In this document: positions 11,571 through 22,735 of the stretch, piece by piece
Layout of the letters: each line of letters begins with the position of its first letter
Position numbering within the stretch: position 1 is the first letter of the stretch
Source of the DNA: Cephalotus follicularis
Lineage: Eukaryota; Streptophyta; Magnoliopsida; Oxalidales; Cephalotaceae
Assembly: GCA_001972305.1 (NCBI GenBank)
Contig: BDDD01002112.1
Span: 140,213-204,212 of the forward strand
Length of the DNA: 64,000 bases
Direction: 5' to 3'
Notes under the pieces: model-generated
Told to the model about the DNA's origin: nothing
Seen by the model: the letters and a program-made list of their open reading frames with translations, nothing else
Databases searched by the model: none
Made by a program: the position numbers and the translations under genes

Positions 11571-14368
11571 TGAAATACCCTGCTTGTTCGTATGTGCGTT
11601 ATGGATATTTTATATATATGTATGTGTGTTGTTTTCGGGCTTTTAAATTTGTTTTATTTTTAAGTCCAGTCGCCCTATGTTTTGGACTTATGTGATTTGG
11701 GCTGTTTGATACTAGCCTGAATTTTTGGATATGTTTATATGTTAATGTACGTTGGGTTGGGCCTATGTTATGTCCTTTTTTTTTTATCAAACTTAATTTT
11801 ACAACTTTCAAAATATTAAAACAATTCCATTTTATTTTAAAATCCTCATATCTTATTTTATTTATTTTATTTTATTCTTTTTCTTTTCTTTCTTCTTCCT
11901 TTCTTTCCTTTCTTTCCTCTCTTCTCCCGAACTCTCTCCTCCCCTTATTATTTCTACACATTTTCAATCATTTTCTTCCTTAATAATCCGATTCTTGTCT
12001 CCTCTTCTTCCTTATTCATCCCTCAAATTACTCTTTCTTTCATGTTTAAGAATGCCTTGCCATTATTATGGGTTATCTCCCTCACCTTTGCAAAGCCTGC
12101 CACTGCTGAAATTGCAAGTGGAAATTACTGTGTTCTGGTGTTGTTTCATTCATCGAAAATCAGGTTGGTTATGTCCTCTCAATCCTATGTTATTTTGTGT
12201 TGGGTTATGTCTTTCATTGGATGGCATTAAGGTTGTAATTGGTTTGTATTCTTTCCTCTTCTGTTTTGTTCACAGTTGGTTAACAATTGTTCAGTGGTAT
12301 TCTTGCTGCTACTTTTCCATGTTCTTAATACCATTACAGGTTAGTTAATTCGTTCCCTACTGTGATGGATTTGCTACAATGTTATAATTCCAGTTTTGTG
12401 TTCTTAGTGTCCTTTGGTTTTGATTCCTACATATATATGTTCTGTCATGGTAATTCTAAGTCTGTCAGCATGTTTTAAACGCCCTAAACATGTAATAATC
12501 TGGTTTTAAATGTCTGCAAGTGATAATGGATGGAATTTGGACCTGAACATATGCATATGTTTAGAGAATTATTTCTCTCTCTTGAAGTTAGACCACTGTC
12601 TAACTGTTTCCATATCAATTATGTGTTCCTGTATCATCTAAATGTTATATATGGTCATATGTTTATGTTCTTGTGTCTCTGGTTTAATGTCATTTTTGTT
12701 TAAACTAGTTTCTGCATTAAAATGTCAAGTTTCTGCTGTTCTGTCGTCCAGAACAGTTGACTGTTCTTGTGGACAGTCGGCTGGATTGGATGAGTAGTCG
12801 ACTGCCATATGAAAATAGTCGACTCTTGGGTTGTGTAGTCGACTGGATCTAAGTGACAGTCGACTGCCTGCATTTTGGTTTGTGTAGTCGGCTGGCCCTT
12901 GTGATTAGTCGACTGCCAAGCTTCCCAAGTTGGCTGGTGCTCTGTAACAGTCTGCTGTTTTGCCCAGAAAAGTGCCGTTTTCAACTGTTTTGATTTGTTT
13001 GTTCCTCGAATCGATCTGGGTCTTTTCCAAACACTGTTGTAAGTCTATTTAATGTCTTTAATGTTTCTTAGACCCTTATATGAATGGTTTTGGGTGTCTT
13101 TTAGATTGTTGTGCTTCAAGGGGGGTTTGATTTAAATCATCTATCCGTCAGTGCTTTTGCGAACGCATAAGGTACGGATACTTCGTTCCTTGATACACTC
13201 TTATGATTTTATCAAAATAAATCAGTTTTGCGTTATGCTATGCCTCTTCATTTATGAAATTGGTAATGTTTTATGGTTTTGACATGTTTCGAAAATGAAG
13301 TTGGTTGTTGACATTTATGAATGTTTCCGACTTTATTTATATGATACGATATGTTACGATATGTTATGATCACCTCTTTATAGCGACGTATAAATGAGGT
13401 GATGTTTTAACTATGAAATGTATGATATGATATCGTTGTGAACAAATTTAAAATATGTTTTGTGAAAGCATATTTATGCATTTTTAAATTGATTTTGATA
13501 AATCAATATTTTCGAAATGATTGAATACTGAGCATTGTACCCACCTATGGGGCATACCATAGGCATGTGGTAGGCCTGGCACGGGGACATGACACTTCCG
13601 TAGTGGTGTGATTAGTCTACGGCGTCTCTGAGTGTTATGACTAAATCCCATGAGGTGGATTTATGGATCCGCTATGTGATAGAGGCGTATGAATCGATTC
13701 TAGTATATGATATGTGATATGTGAGAATTGACTTGTGTAGTGCCGTACACTTCAATTCTAGTGGACATGTGGAATTAGCGCCTCCCTTGCCAAATATATG
13801 TTTATGTGATATGTATGTGGCTCAATATGACTTATGAATCGTGATATGATATTTTGAAATGTTTCGTAAATGTTTCGAAAATTATATGGAGTTTATGAAA
13901 GTACAAATGTGACTTTACGAATATTTAATTGTTTTTAATTGCTTAAGATTTCTGTTATGAATTTTATTGAAACCTTAATGCTTTTAAAATTTATCATTTA
14001 TTGTTTTAATTCCCTTTTCCGTACCGAGGTTTGCTCAGCCGCGTTTTTGTTTTCCGTGCGGCAGGTTATCAGGAGCAGCGAAGGAATGTGTGAACGAGAG
14101 ATGACTACCTTAAGTTTTGGATCCCTAGGAGTGTGATCCCATTATGTTTTCTGTTTAGTGGTCATGAGCAATAAGATACATGTGTTTTAGTTTTGAACTG
14201 GAAAATGTTTAAGTTTTCAGAAATTGTTAAGTTTTTAAGTTTTCAGTTATGCTATGATCGCCACGTTTTTGGCTCATAAGTTATGTTTATGTTCAGATAT
14301 GTTATGTTATGTTTTGATAGATTCTGTATTATGACCTGTGACGACTCCTGCCGTCCGGGGGTGTTACA
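11571..14368 (+). repeat. 5' LTR of the inner Tekay-like element
   Basis: Begins TGAAATACCCTGC (the other copy has TGTAATACC) and ends CGGGGGTGTTACA, right before the primer-binding site. It contains a long pyrimidine tract (about 11870-11960) and a palindrome patch with five exact GTCGAC hexamers at 12737-12960. No gene: the small frames here (such as 11995-12348) reappear in the 3' LTR. Confidence 0.88.
12737..12960 (+). repeat. GTCGAC palindrome patch, CAGTCGACTG type
   Basis: Within about 220 bases the words AGTCGACTG, AGTCGGCTG and CAGTCGACTG recur roughly every 25-30 bases, ten or so times, with unrelated sequence between. The matching patch in the 3' LTR is 25523-25740. It resembles patches in unrelated LTRs of this window that use the same GTCGAC centre with other flanks. 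Confidence 0.75.
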
Positions 14369-14373
14369 GATTG

Positions 14374-14388
14374 TGGTATCAGAGACAT
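14374..14388 (+). promoter_or_regulatory. Primer-binding site (initiator Met tRNA) of the inner Tekay-like element
   Basis: TGGTATCAGAGACAT lies five bases after the 5' LTR end. It matches the conserved initiator-Met primer site used by Tekay chromoviruses. The leader then runs to the gag ATG at 14539. Confidence 0.85.
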
Positions 14389-14538
14389 AGGTTTTGTTTC
14401 CTTAGAAGACCTAACTAGGTTTGACCTGTGAGATTGGGTAGACACTGGGTTAAGCTTTTCCGTTATGGTCTTATGATATGTTTCCTGCTTCGGTTTTTGT
14501 TCCTTGTGATGTTTTATGTTTTGAGTGCCTTTTCACAG

Positions 14539-15640
14539 ATGGCACGTACAAGGAACGCTGCTCGGAGGACTACACCCGCTGAGGCTCAGGAAGTCATAAA
14601 TGAGCCGTCTATGGAGGAGTTAGTACGTCAGGCAGTCGCTCAGGAGGTACGACGCGTGTTGGGTGAACAGAATTAGGATCTGGGCCGTAGGGAGCCGGTT
14701 GCTGAGGAGGATGCTCCAGCTGATGTTCAGTTGGGAAGAGAAGCTGGGGGCAGGACTGACACGCCTACTTATATCTGACTTGAGCGGTTCCAGAAGCAGA
14801 GACCGCAGTCTTTCAGCTCAGCCGTGACTCCTGTGGAGGCTGAGCACTGGATTGCTCATATGGACAAGATCTTTGATGTGCTTGGTTGTAGTGACGAGCA
14901 GAAGGTTAAGTTATCTGATACAAGCTTGAGGGTGATGCTCAGAAATGGTGGAAGGCTGTGGATTTGGCTAAGTGTGGTAACTATGCGAAGACTTTGACCT
15001 GGTCCGAGTTTTGCGAAGTCTTTTATCAGCAGTACTTTCCCGCTGCTAATAATGAGGCGTACGCCAGGGAGTTCATCAATACAAGACAGAAGGATGGAGA
15101 ATCGGTCACGGAGTTTCTGACCCATGTTACTAGGCTTGCTGGTTTTGCTGAGTCCGCGACAGGGACAGCACTGGAGCAGACAGAAAAGTTCAAGTGGAAG
15201 TTACACTATCAGCTCCAGGGTAAACTGATCAACACCAGGTTTGCTGATGTTTCTGAAGTGGCAAATGCGGCAATGAACATAGAACTGGAAAGGTTAGATT
15301 TCCAGGCAGCTCGTCAGGAAAGTGACAGGAAGAGAAACAGAGGGGATTCTCAAGGGAAAGGTTCTGGACAGAATAATAAGAATAGAAATGGAAAGTGTGG
15401 AAGGAGGAATGATAACCGGGGACAGCAACAGCCTGGTAATGATCAAAGGCTGACACAGGGAGCTGCGGATGTTCAGATTGCCCAGTGTGATGTTTGCGAT
15501 AGACAGCATCCAATTGGAGTGTGCTACAAGGCTATCAGGGCCTGTTTCGTATGTGGTCAGAAAGGGCATTTCGTGAAGGATTGTCCTGACCCACGTGCGA
15601 AAGGAAGGGGAACAATGCAAATCATGGACAGCACAACGTG
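14539..15640 (+). pseudogene. gag: gag of the inner Tekay-like element
   Basis: Structural capsid and nucleocapsid protein. The start at 14539 (MARTRNAARRTTP) fits the basic N-terminus of Tekay gag. TAG at 14674 and TGA at 14776 fall where Gln and Arg codons are expected. A frameshift near 14915-14940 leads into the open 14958-15770 frame, which carries the gag core (KWWKAVDLAK, EFCEVFYQQYFP, YAREFINTRQKDGESV), a charged RNA-binding stretch, and a zinc knuckle C-x2-C-x4-H-x4-C (CFVCGQKGHFVKDC, about 15542-15583). Another frameshift near 15605 separates it from protease. Strong family match; not functional. Confidence 0.88.
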
Positions 15641-16147
15641 GGAGTTCGTGTCTTTGCTATCACAACTCAACAGGCTGCTAATGCACCAGGTACTGTTTCG
15701 GGCTTTATTTCTGTTGGTAACCATAGAGCTTATGTTTTGTATGATACTGGATCGACTCACTCGGTTGTAGCGAGGTCTTTTGTTCGGCATCTTGGGATGT
15801 CTTCATAGTTGCTTGATCCAGCTTTGGTTCTTTCGACCCCTACGGGTTCTTCTGTTGTGATATCTGAGTGTTTTTATGCTTGTCCTCTTGTTTTTGATGA
15901 TGGGATTCGAGTTACGGATCTACTTCCTATTGATATGTATGACATCGATATGATTCTGGGTATGAATTGGTTGGATCGTCATCGGGCTACGATCGACTGC
16001 TATGCTCGGTGGGTTCTATTTGGGGATGTGAATAGACCTGATTTTACTTATCAGGGTTCACAGCCGATGAAAGAAGTGAAAGTAATATCGGCTCTGAAGG
16101 CTAGGAAGTTTATGGCTAAGGGCGCTGAAGGTTTCTTAGCTGTTGTG
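15640..16147 (+). pseudogene. pol: Aspartic protease of the inner Tekay-like element
   Basis: Retroviral-type aspartic protease processing Gag-Pol. The active site reads YDTGSTHSVVA near 15740-15775 and the flap-side motif MILGMNWLDRH near 15950-15985; both are intact. A TAG at 15806 replaces an expected CAG. The frame runs to KFMAKGAEGFLAVV and is cut at 16147 by a Copia element flanked by TTGTG. Reading resumes without loss at 21336 with [16 protein letters not shown], the normal protease-RT linker, which confirms the insertion point to the base. Confidence 0.88.
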
Positions 16148-17036
16148 TGATGGAATCGGATAAACCGACTCCGGTGCCAAAATGGACATAGGGTGTAAGA
16201 GTGTAGAATAAACTTTTAACAAACAATCATGTAGCGGAAGAACACCCAATATAACTAACACAAGTCCATAAAGGCACGACCACAGATCCCATGGATCACC
16301 ACAACATCAACAGAATTGAAATGGTGTCACCATTGCATTCAATGGTGACACACAAACATGGCAAGAAGAAGAGGGGCCAAAGGTTATACCAGTGGGTGAA
16401 GGATCCTTCTCTCTTTGCCGCTACAAGCTTGAGTAGATTCCCTTTTGATCTTCTCCAAGCCTCAGGAACAACAAGCAATCCTTCCAGCAAACATCAAGAG
16501 CTAGAACTCACTCACTCTCTCACTTAGCTTAGAAAAGGAGTATTGATTATGACCAATGAAGTCAGTAATCAATCCACCCTAGATAAGCCTTGCTTGGTGT
16601 ATATCAATAAAAGGGAACACACACTTGTAGAGAAGAATTCGTAGTCTAATTGCCCAGCAAAAATGTCTCAACTCTTACACTTATTCATTTCTGCAGAAAT
16701 GCTTAATATCAGCCACTAATCCTCTCTCCCAATTTCCCATTTACTCAGAATCATGGCCTTCACTCCGTTGGAGTCCGAAGCCATGATTCCCATGTTTCTA
16801 AAAATGTACAAGAACGGGAGCTGGATGCTGGAAACGAGGGAGAGATCGTGCCCACGATTTGAGCTCGTGCACAGGTTGCACGTTCTGCTCAAAGACGTCG
16901 ACGCCTTCCAAATGACGTCGACGCCTATGCATCGTGGCACTAAAGCACATCGATGCTTTCTAAAAGACATCGACGTCTTTATCAGGGATACGCATCGATG
17001 TCTTTATAAAAGACGTCGACGCATTCTGGCTGGTAA
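16148..17036 (-). repeat. 3' LTR of Copia A1, truncated
   Basis: Matches 19202 to about 20070 of the 5' LTR. It carries 21 extra bases near 16393 (or the other copy lost them). Homology stops inside the GACGTCGACG patch at 17036, where sequence switches directly to integrase coding sequence. That junction marks an internal deletion that removed the 3' half of pol and the LTR beginning. Confidence 0.88.
16890..17030 (+). repeat. GTCGAC palindrome patch, AAAGACGTCGACGTCTTT type
   Basis: AAAGACGTCGACGCCTT, GACGTCGACGCC, AAAGCACATCGATGCTTTC, AAAGACATCGACGTCTTT and AAAGACGTCGACGC follow one another in 140 bases. The same patch recurs at 19925-20055 in the other LTR and at 42055-42190 in the sister element. 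Several copies are one base short of a perfect 18-base palindrome. Confidence 0.75.
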
Positions 17037-18884
17037 TGTATCTAGGGCATAACCCCAGAGATAGGTAGGAAGGTCAGCAAAAGACATCATCGATCGAACC
17101 ATGTCTAACAAAGTCTGATTCCTACTTTCGGACACACCATTATGTTGTGGTGTTCCAGGAGGAGTCCACTGAGGCAGAATTCTGTTATCTCTAAGATAAC
17201 CTAGGAATTCAGCTGACAGGTATTCTCCACCTCGGTCCGACCGAAGTATTTTAATGGATTTACCTATTTGCTTTTCTACTTCAAGTCTGAACTCCTTAAA
17301 TTTCTCAAAGGATTATGACTTGTGTTTCATCAAATACACATAACCATACCTAGATAAATCGTCGGTAAAAGTTATGAAGTAGACATAACCACCTCGTGCA
17401 CTGACTGACATAGGTCCACATACGTCAGTATGGACTCAGCCCATTAAGTCCATAGCCCTTTATCCATGACCAGAGAAGGGTGATTTAGTCATCTTTCCCA
17501 ATAAACAGGATTCACAAGTTGGATAGTACTCTAAGTCCTGGATATCAAGGAGATCATCCTTAACCAACTGTGATAGTCTCGCATCACTAAGATGACCAAG
17601 TCTACAATGCCAGATATAGGTTTTATTTAACTCAGTTTCTCTTTGTCTTTTCTTATTACATTGCTCTATGGATAGGACTTTGGATTGTGCAGTATTTAAA
17701 ACAAATAATCCATTGTCGATAAAACCATTACCGACACAAACATTGTCAGAATAAACAAAAGATTGAATGTCTTGGAATCTGAGCTCCAAGCCCAAATTAC
17801 GTAAGTATGAAACACTTATAATATTCCTTACAACGTTTGAAATAAAATAACATGGATCAAGAGTCAATACATAACCATTACATAAAGTAATGTCATAAAT
17901 CCCTACAACCTCAGCGATGATCCTAGATCCATCCCCAAGCCGTAAGTCCAAGTCTCCAGCTCTAAGCTTTCTAACTTTTCTTAGTCCCTGCAATGAATTG
18001 CAAAGGTTAGTTCCACATCCAGTATCTAATACCCATGAAGAACTGCTATTCAAAGCTAGGTTAAGTTCAATCATGAACATACCTGATGTACTCGCACCAT
18101 GCGGGTTATCAGCTGAGACTGCAGCAACAACAACACGACAATCCTTCTTCCAGTGCCTGGTCTTACCGCACTGGAAACAAGCACCTTCAGCAGCTAACTT
18201 CTTCATCCGATCTTTGGCAACACCCCCACTAGCTCCAAGCTTCCCCTTCTTCTTCTTCTTCTTCTGCTTCTTCTTACCCTTGCCTTTTGCGTTGACAGGC
18301 ATGAGTACTCCCTTCCCTTTACAGGAAGACAAGGCACTGCCCTTTCCTTGGGCAGACCTAGAAGGAAGAAGTAGGGAGTGGGCCTTTGACTTCCCAGAGT
18401 CAAAATCGGCCTCAGCTGTCCTCAACATAGAAACTAACTCAGATAGAGTTACCTCTATCTTGTTCATGTGAAAATTCACCAAGAACTGTGAGAACGACTT
18501 AGGTAGGGACGTCAAAATAAGATCTACATATAGATCTTGGTCCATGACAAACCCTAATTGAGCCAGCTGCTCAATCATGTCTATCATCTTCAATCCATGC
18601 TCATGGACTGAAGCTCCCTCTTTCATTTGAGCCTTAAAAAGTTTGCGAGATAGATTGAACCTTTGAGTCCTAGACTCAGCTCCATACATCTCCTGGAGAT
18701 GGAGTAGTATAGCAGATAAGGTCTCAATCTTTTCATTTTGACGTTGAAGCTCAGGTGTCATCCCTAGAAGGGCAAGACATCTAGCTTGCTCGTCATCCTC
18801 TAGCCACTTGGCTAGTCGCTCACTCTCTTCAGGCGTCGAATCTTCACCCAGTGAAGGAGGCCCCCTAGTCATCACATAGGCCAT
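17037..18884 (-). pseudogene. gag-pol: gag-protease-integrase (partial) of Copia A1
   Basis: A 474-residue frame (18884-17460) holds most of gag (GAESRTQRFNLSRKLFKAQM), a Lys-rich stretch, a zinc knuckle CFQCGKTRHWKKDC, protease WVLDTGCGTNLC, and the GAG-pre-integrase finger with HCRLGHL and TCESCLLGKM. Its TGA/TAG-free middle makes it the best-preserved frame of the window. The gag N-terminus (about 40 residues in the sister copy) is missing because roughly 300 bases of leader plus start are deleted. Integrase continues 17459-17037 in broken form and then runs into LTR sequence. RT and RNase H are absent, so it could move only with help, if at all. Confidence 0.9.
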
Positions 18885-19201
18885 TTTATGACATCGACGT
18901 CTTTAGCCCCCTGGGCATTTTCTGCATTTTGAAAAATGCTGAAATCAATGGTTTAGACTATAGAATACCATTCTGGCATTCCTAAATGCACCATGCATGT
19001 TCCAAACTTAAATCTAAACTCATTTAAGCAACATTCCCAGCACAAGAACAAACTGAAATCCAATTTCATGTAATTTTCATTAAAGCACTTAGAAAATTTA
19101 GTTTGATCACAAAAACACATCCAATGATTAAACTATTAATCAGAACATCATCTAAGGCATACGTATTCAATTAAGGATGTTATGGGACGCTCTGATACCA
19201 C
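18885..19201 (-). promoter_or_regulatory. Leader and primer-binding site (19184-19200) of Copia A1
   Basis: The minus strand reads TGGTATCAGAGCGTCCC one base from the LTR end, an initiator Met tRNA primer site. The leader keeps one GACGTCGATGTC remnant (near 18900) of the palindrome patch that the sister copy has in full at 43226-43345. Confidence 0.82.
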
Positions 19202-21335
19202 TGATGGAATCGGATAAACCGACTCCGGTGCCAAAATGGACATAGGGTGTAAGAGTATAGAATAAAATTTTAACAAACAATCATGCAGCGGAAGAACACC
19301 CAATATAACTAACACAAGTCCAGAAAGGCACGACCATAGATCCCATGGATCACCACAACATCAACAGAATTGAAATGGTGTCACCATTGCATTCAATGGT
19401 GACACACAAACATGGCAAGAAGAAGAGGGGCCAAAGGTTATACCAGTTTGCCGCTACAAGCTTGAGTAGATTCCCTTTTGATCTTCTCCAAGCCTCAGGA
19501 ACAGCAAGCAATCCTTCCAGCAAACATCAAGAGCTAGAACTCACTCACTCTCTCACTTAGCTTAGAAAAGGAGTATTGATTATGACCAATGAAGTCAGTA
19601 ATCAATCCACCCTAGATAAGCCTTTCTTGGTGTATATCAATAAAAGGGAACACACACTTGCAGAGAAGAATTCGTAGTCTAATTGCCCAGCAAAAATGTC
19701 TCAACTCTTAGACTTATTCATTTCTGCAGAAATGCCTAATATCAGCCACTAATCCTCTCTCCCAATTTCCCATTTACTCAGAATCATGGCCTTCACTCCC
19801 TTGGAGTCCAAAGCCATGATTCCCATGTTTCTAAAAACGTGCAAGAACGGGAGCTGGATGCCGGAAACAAGGGAGAGATCGTTCCCACGATTTGAGCTCG
19901 TGCATAGGTTGCACGTTCTGCTCAAAGACGTCGACGCCTTCCAAATGACGTCGACGCCTATGCATCGTGGCACTAAAGCACATCGATGCTTTCTAAAAGA
20001 CATCGACGTCTTTATCAGGGATACGCATCAATGTCTTTATAAAAGACGTCGACGCATTCTGGCTGGTAAAGCACAAAGAGTCTAACTCCTTTAGTGTTTT
20101 CACGTCCCTTCGAATATTGGTTAAGTAAGATCAAACATAAGTGTTTCCACAAAATGTAAGATCCACACAACCGATATTTGACACCAAGACTTAATATGTC
20201 CAACATATTAAAGACCTAGCCATTATATGGCATGAACCCTTTAAAATCTTGGTTATCAAAGAGGTGTTCATAAATTACCGAAATACCCCTCGGGTCTGGT
20301 TTAGCCATTCTAAATGGTCCTCGACCAATTTAAATGCTATTGGAATAATATCCAATATTATCCAGATGGGAAAAATTAATCTAATTAATTTTCCCAACAC
20401 CTCAATAATCACAGATTTTCTAAGTTGTCGGTTCGCGTGCACTATAATCCCTTGTCATACTTGGCCCCGATTGAGGTCTAGGGTAAGGAAATCTATCAAC
20501 CCTAGATAGTACCTCAATGGCTAAAATATCGGATCATTACTAGGACCTTTGGTAAACTCTCCAGAAATCTAATTTTCAGTCTACCTTAACCTTGGCCAAG
20601 GATTTCATAAGTCCATAGTATAATCAGACCATAATAGGCCCGATCACCTTCGCTCAGGTGTGACAATCCCTTATTGCGCACTCACTTATATTCGTATAGA
20701 TTCGATCATACCCAAAGACCACCCGATTGCCAGCCCTGCGCAAGGACTGGGGAAGGTGGAGATCAAAGCATAACCGTCTCCATACAATATTGGGTAGTTG
20801 CTCAGGTCTAAGGATCAGACGAGTTTAAGAACTCGCTAAGTGATGATCACTTATACACAACCGCAACAAGTAGGAGTCACTACCGACACGAGAATAGCGA
20901 TGATCCACACAATATCTCCTACGCGGGTCCTGTTCAGTGTACACGCTCCCAGCGCACACCCCGTATTTGCCCTAGTGTCCAACACAGATGGTAGTGAGAG
21001 AATACATCCCCCGATTCCATGAGCAGGCAACATACGCGCAAGTCTATCCGGTTCATTAATGCCCACAAAGTGAACCTATGACTTGGAACAAGTTTGACAT
21101 AAGGAATAAGGTAACCAGTCTCACAGCCTCCATGCCAGGCATCCAACCTTATGTCGGGGCATTACTAGTATTAGTAGGTAATAATTAAACTACTTCAATT
21201 ATGTGATAAAATACAAGTGATATAGCCAAAACAAATTTAGCACCCATCATATATATAAGAATAAGATTGTTCTATACATGGTAAGATATAATGTGACAAC
21301 CCATCTGATGGCTTGTCGGGTCACTATATCTAACA
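19202..21335 (-). repeat. 5' LTR of Copia A1 (2134 bases)
   Basis: On the minus strand it begins TGTTAGATATAGTGACC at 21335 and ends GATTCCATCA at 19202, flanked by the TSD on the right and the primer site on the left. It aligns with the 40775 LTR of the sister element over its length. The palindrome patch lies at 19925-20055. Short frames inside (20840-21146) recur in other LTR copies and are not genes. Confidence 0.9.
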
Positions 21336-22735
21336 TTGTGAAGGATGTCTCAAAGGTTGAGCCTCACCTTGAAGACTATCCTGTGGTTAGAGAATTTTCT
21401 GATGTGTTTCCGGAGGAGTTACCGGGTTTGCCACCGCAACGGGAAGTAGAGTTTACCATCAAACTCATTCCTGGGGCGGCACCTTTATCTAAGGCACCTT
21501 ACAGGATGGCACCGTTGGAACTGCAAGAGTTGAAAGAACAGTTACAGGAGCTATTGGATCAGGGTTTCATTCGGCCTAGTGTTTCAGCGTGGGGTGCTCC
21601 AGTTCTTTTTACGAAGAAGAAAGACGGGTCTATGAGGCTATGTATAGACTACAAAGAGTTGAATCGGATTACTGTTTGGAATAAATACCCGTTACCTAGG
21701 ATTGATGACTTGTTTGATCAACTCCAGGGTGCTCAGTATTTCTCTAAGATCGATTTGAGATCGGGATATCATCAGCTTCGGATAAAGGATGAAGATGTGC
21801 CTAAAACTGCTTTCCGTACTCGGTATGGGCATTATGAGTTTTTGGTGATGCCTTTCGGACTCACTAATGCACTGGCAGTTTTCATGGATCTGATGAATAG
21901 GGTGTTTCATGAGTACTTGGATCAGTTTGTGATTGTATTCATAGATGACATCCTCGTGTATTCAAAGTCGAAAGGAGAACATGAAGAACAACTTCATGTA
22001 GTGTTGAGTATTCTAAGGAAGAATCAGCTAGACGCGAAGTTCTCGAAGTGTGAGTTCTGGTTGGAATAGGTGGCGTTTTTGGGTCATATGGTTATAGCTG
22101 AAGGGATTAGTGTGGATCCTACTAAAGTTGAGGCTATTACTAAATGGCCGAGACCTACCACAGTGACGGAAGTTAGGAGCTTTTTGGGCTTGGATGGATA
22201 CTATAGGCGGTTTGTGGAAGGTTTTTCCTCTATAGCCTTACCACTAACTCAGCTTATGAGGAAAGGAGCTAAGTTTGAATGGAATGAAGAGCGTGAAGCA
22301 AGTTTTGAGAAACTGAAGAATGGTCTTGTATCAGCACCGACCTTTGTTTACCATCTGGGTCGGGTGGATACCAGATTTACAGTGATGCTTCTAAGAAGGG
22401 TTTGGGGTGTGTTTTGATGCAGCACGATCATGTGATAGCTTATGCTTTGAGACAGTTGAAGCCTTATGAAGTAAACTATCCTACACATGATCTCGAGTTG
22501 GCAGCAGTAGTTTTTGCGTTGAAGATATGGAGGCACTACTTGTACGGAGAAACTTGTGACGTCTTTACCGATCATAAGAGTCTCAAGTACATCTTTACGC
22601 AGAAAGAGTTGAACATGCGTCAGAGAAGGCGGTTGGAACTTCTTAAAGACTACAATATGAATATTCAGTACCACCCTGGTAAGGCAAATGTGGTAGTTGA
22701 TGCTCTTAGTCGGAAGAGTTCTGGGATTGTAGCGG
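21336..22735 (+). pseudogene. pol: Reverse transcriptase and RNase H of the inner Tekay-like element
   Basis: Copies element RNA into DNA and degrades the RNA strand. RT starts in the frame resuming at 21336 ([16 protein letters not shown]) with motifs [40 protein letters not shown] and the catalytic [10 protein letters not shown], all intact. A TAG at 22067 replaces an expected Gln. RNase H follows; a frameshift around 22340-22400 moves reading to the frame that opens at 22402 ([46 protein letters not shown]). The RT catalytic residues survive, but the two lesions break the polyprotein. Confidence 0.9.

Larger units (their letters stand above)
16148..21335 (-). mobile_element. Copia element A1, internally deleted, inserted in the inner Tekay-like element
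   Basis: Minus strand. The 5' LTR (21335-19202, 2134 bases), primer-binding site (19200-19184), gag, protease and the start of integrase are present. RT, RNase H, the polypurine tract and about 60 percent of the 3' LTR are deleted; the remaining 3' LTR is 17036-16148. A perfect TSD, TTGTG, flanks it (16143-16147, 21336-21340). The first 155 bases of the two LTRs differ at about five positions. It is the same family as the plus-strand copy at 40775-46972. Confidence 0.9.

Noticed and set aside
14374-14388. tRNA-like matches at primer-binding sites
   Set aside because: Only the 3' tRNA complement is present; no cloverleaf surrounds it. They are retroelement primer sites.
17917-18471. A 184-residue plus-strand frame
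   Set aside because: It is antisense to the well-supported Copia A1 gag-protease frame and has no motif of its own.
20840-21146. Small overlapping frames, also seen at 40964-41456
   Set aside because: They occur at the same place in Copia A1 and A2 LTRs, so they are LTR sequence repeated by the element, not genes.
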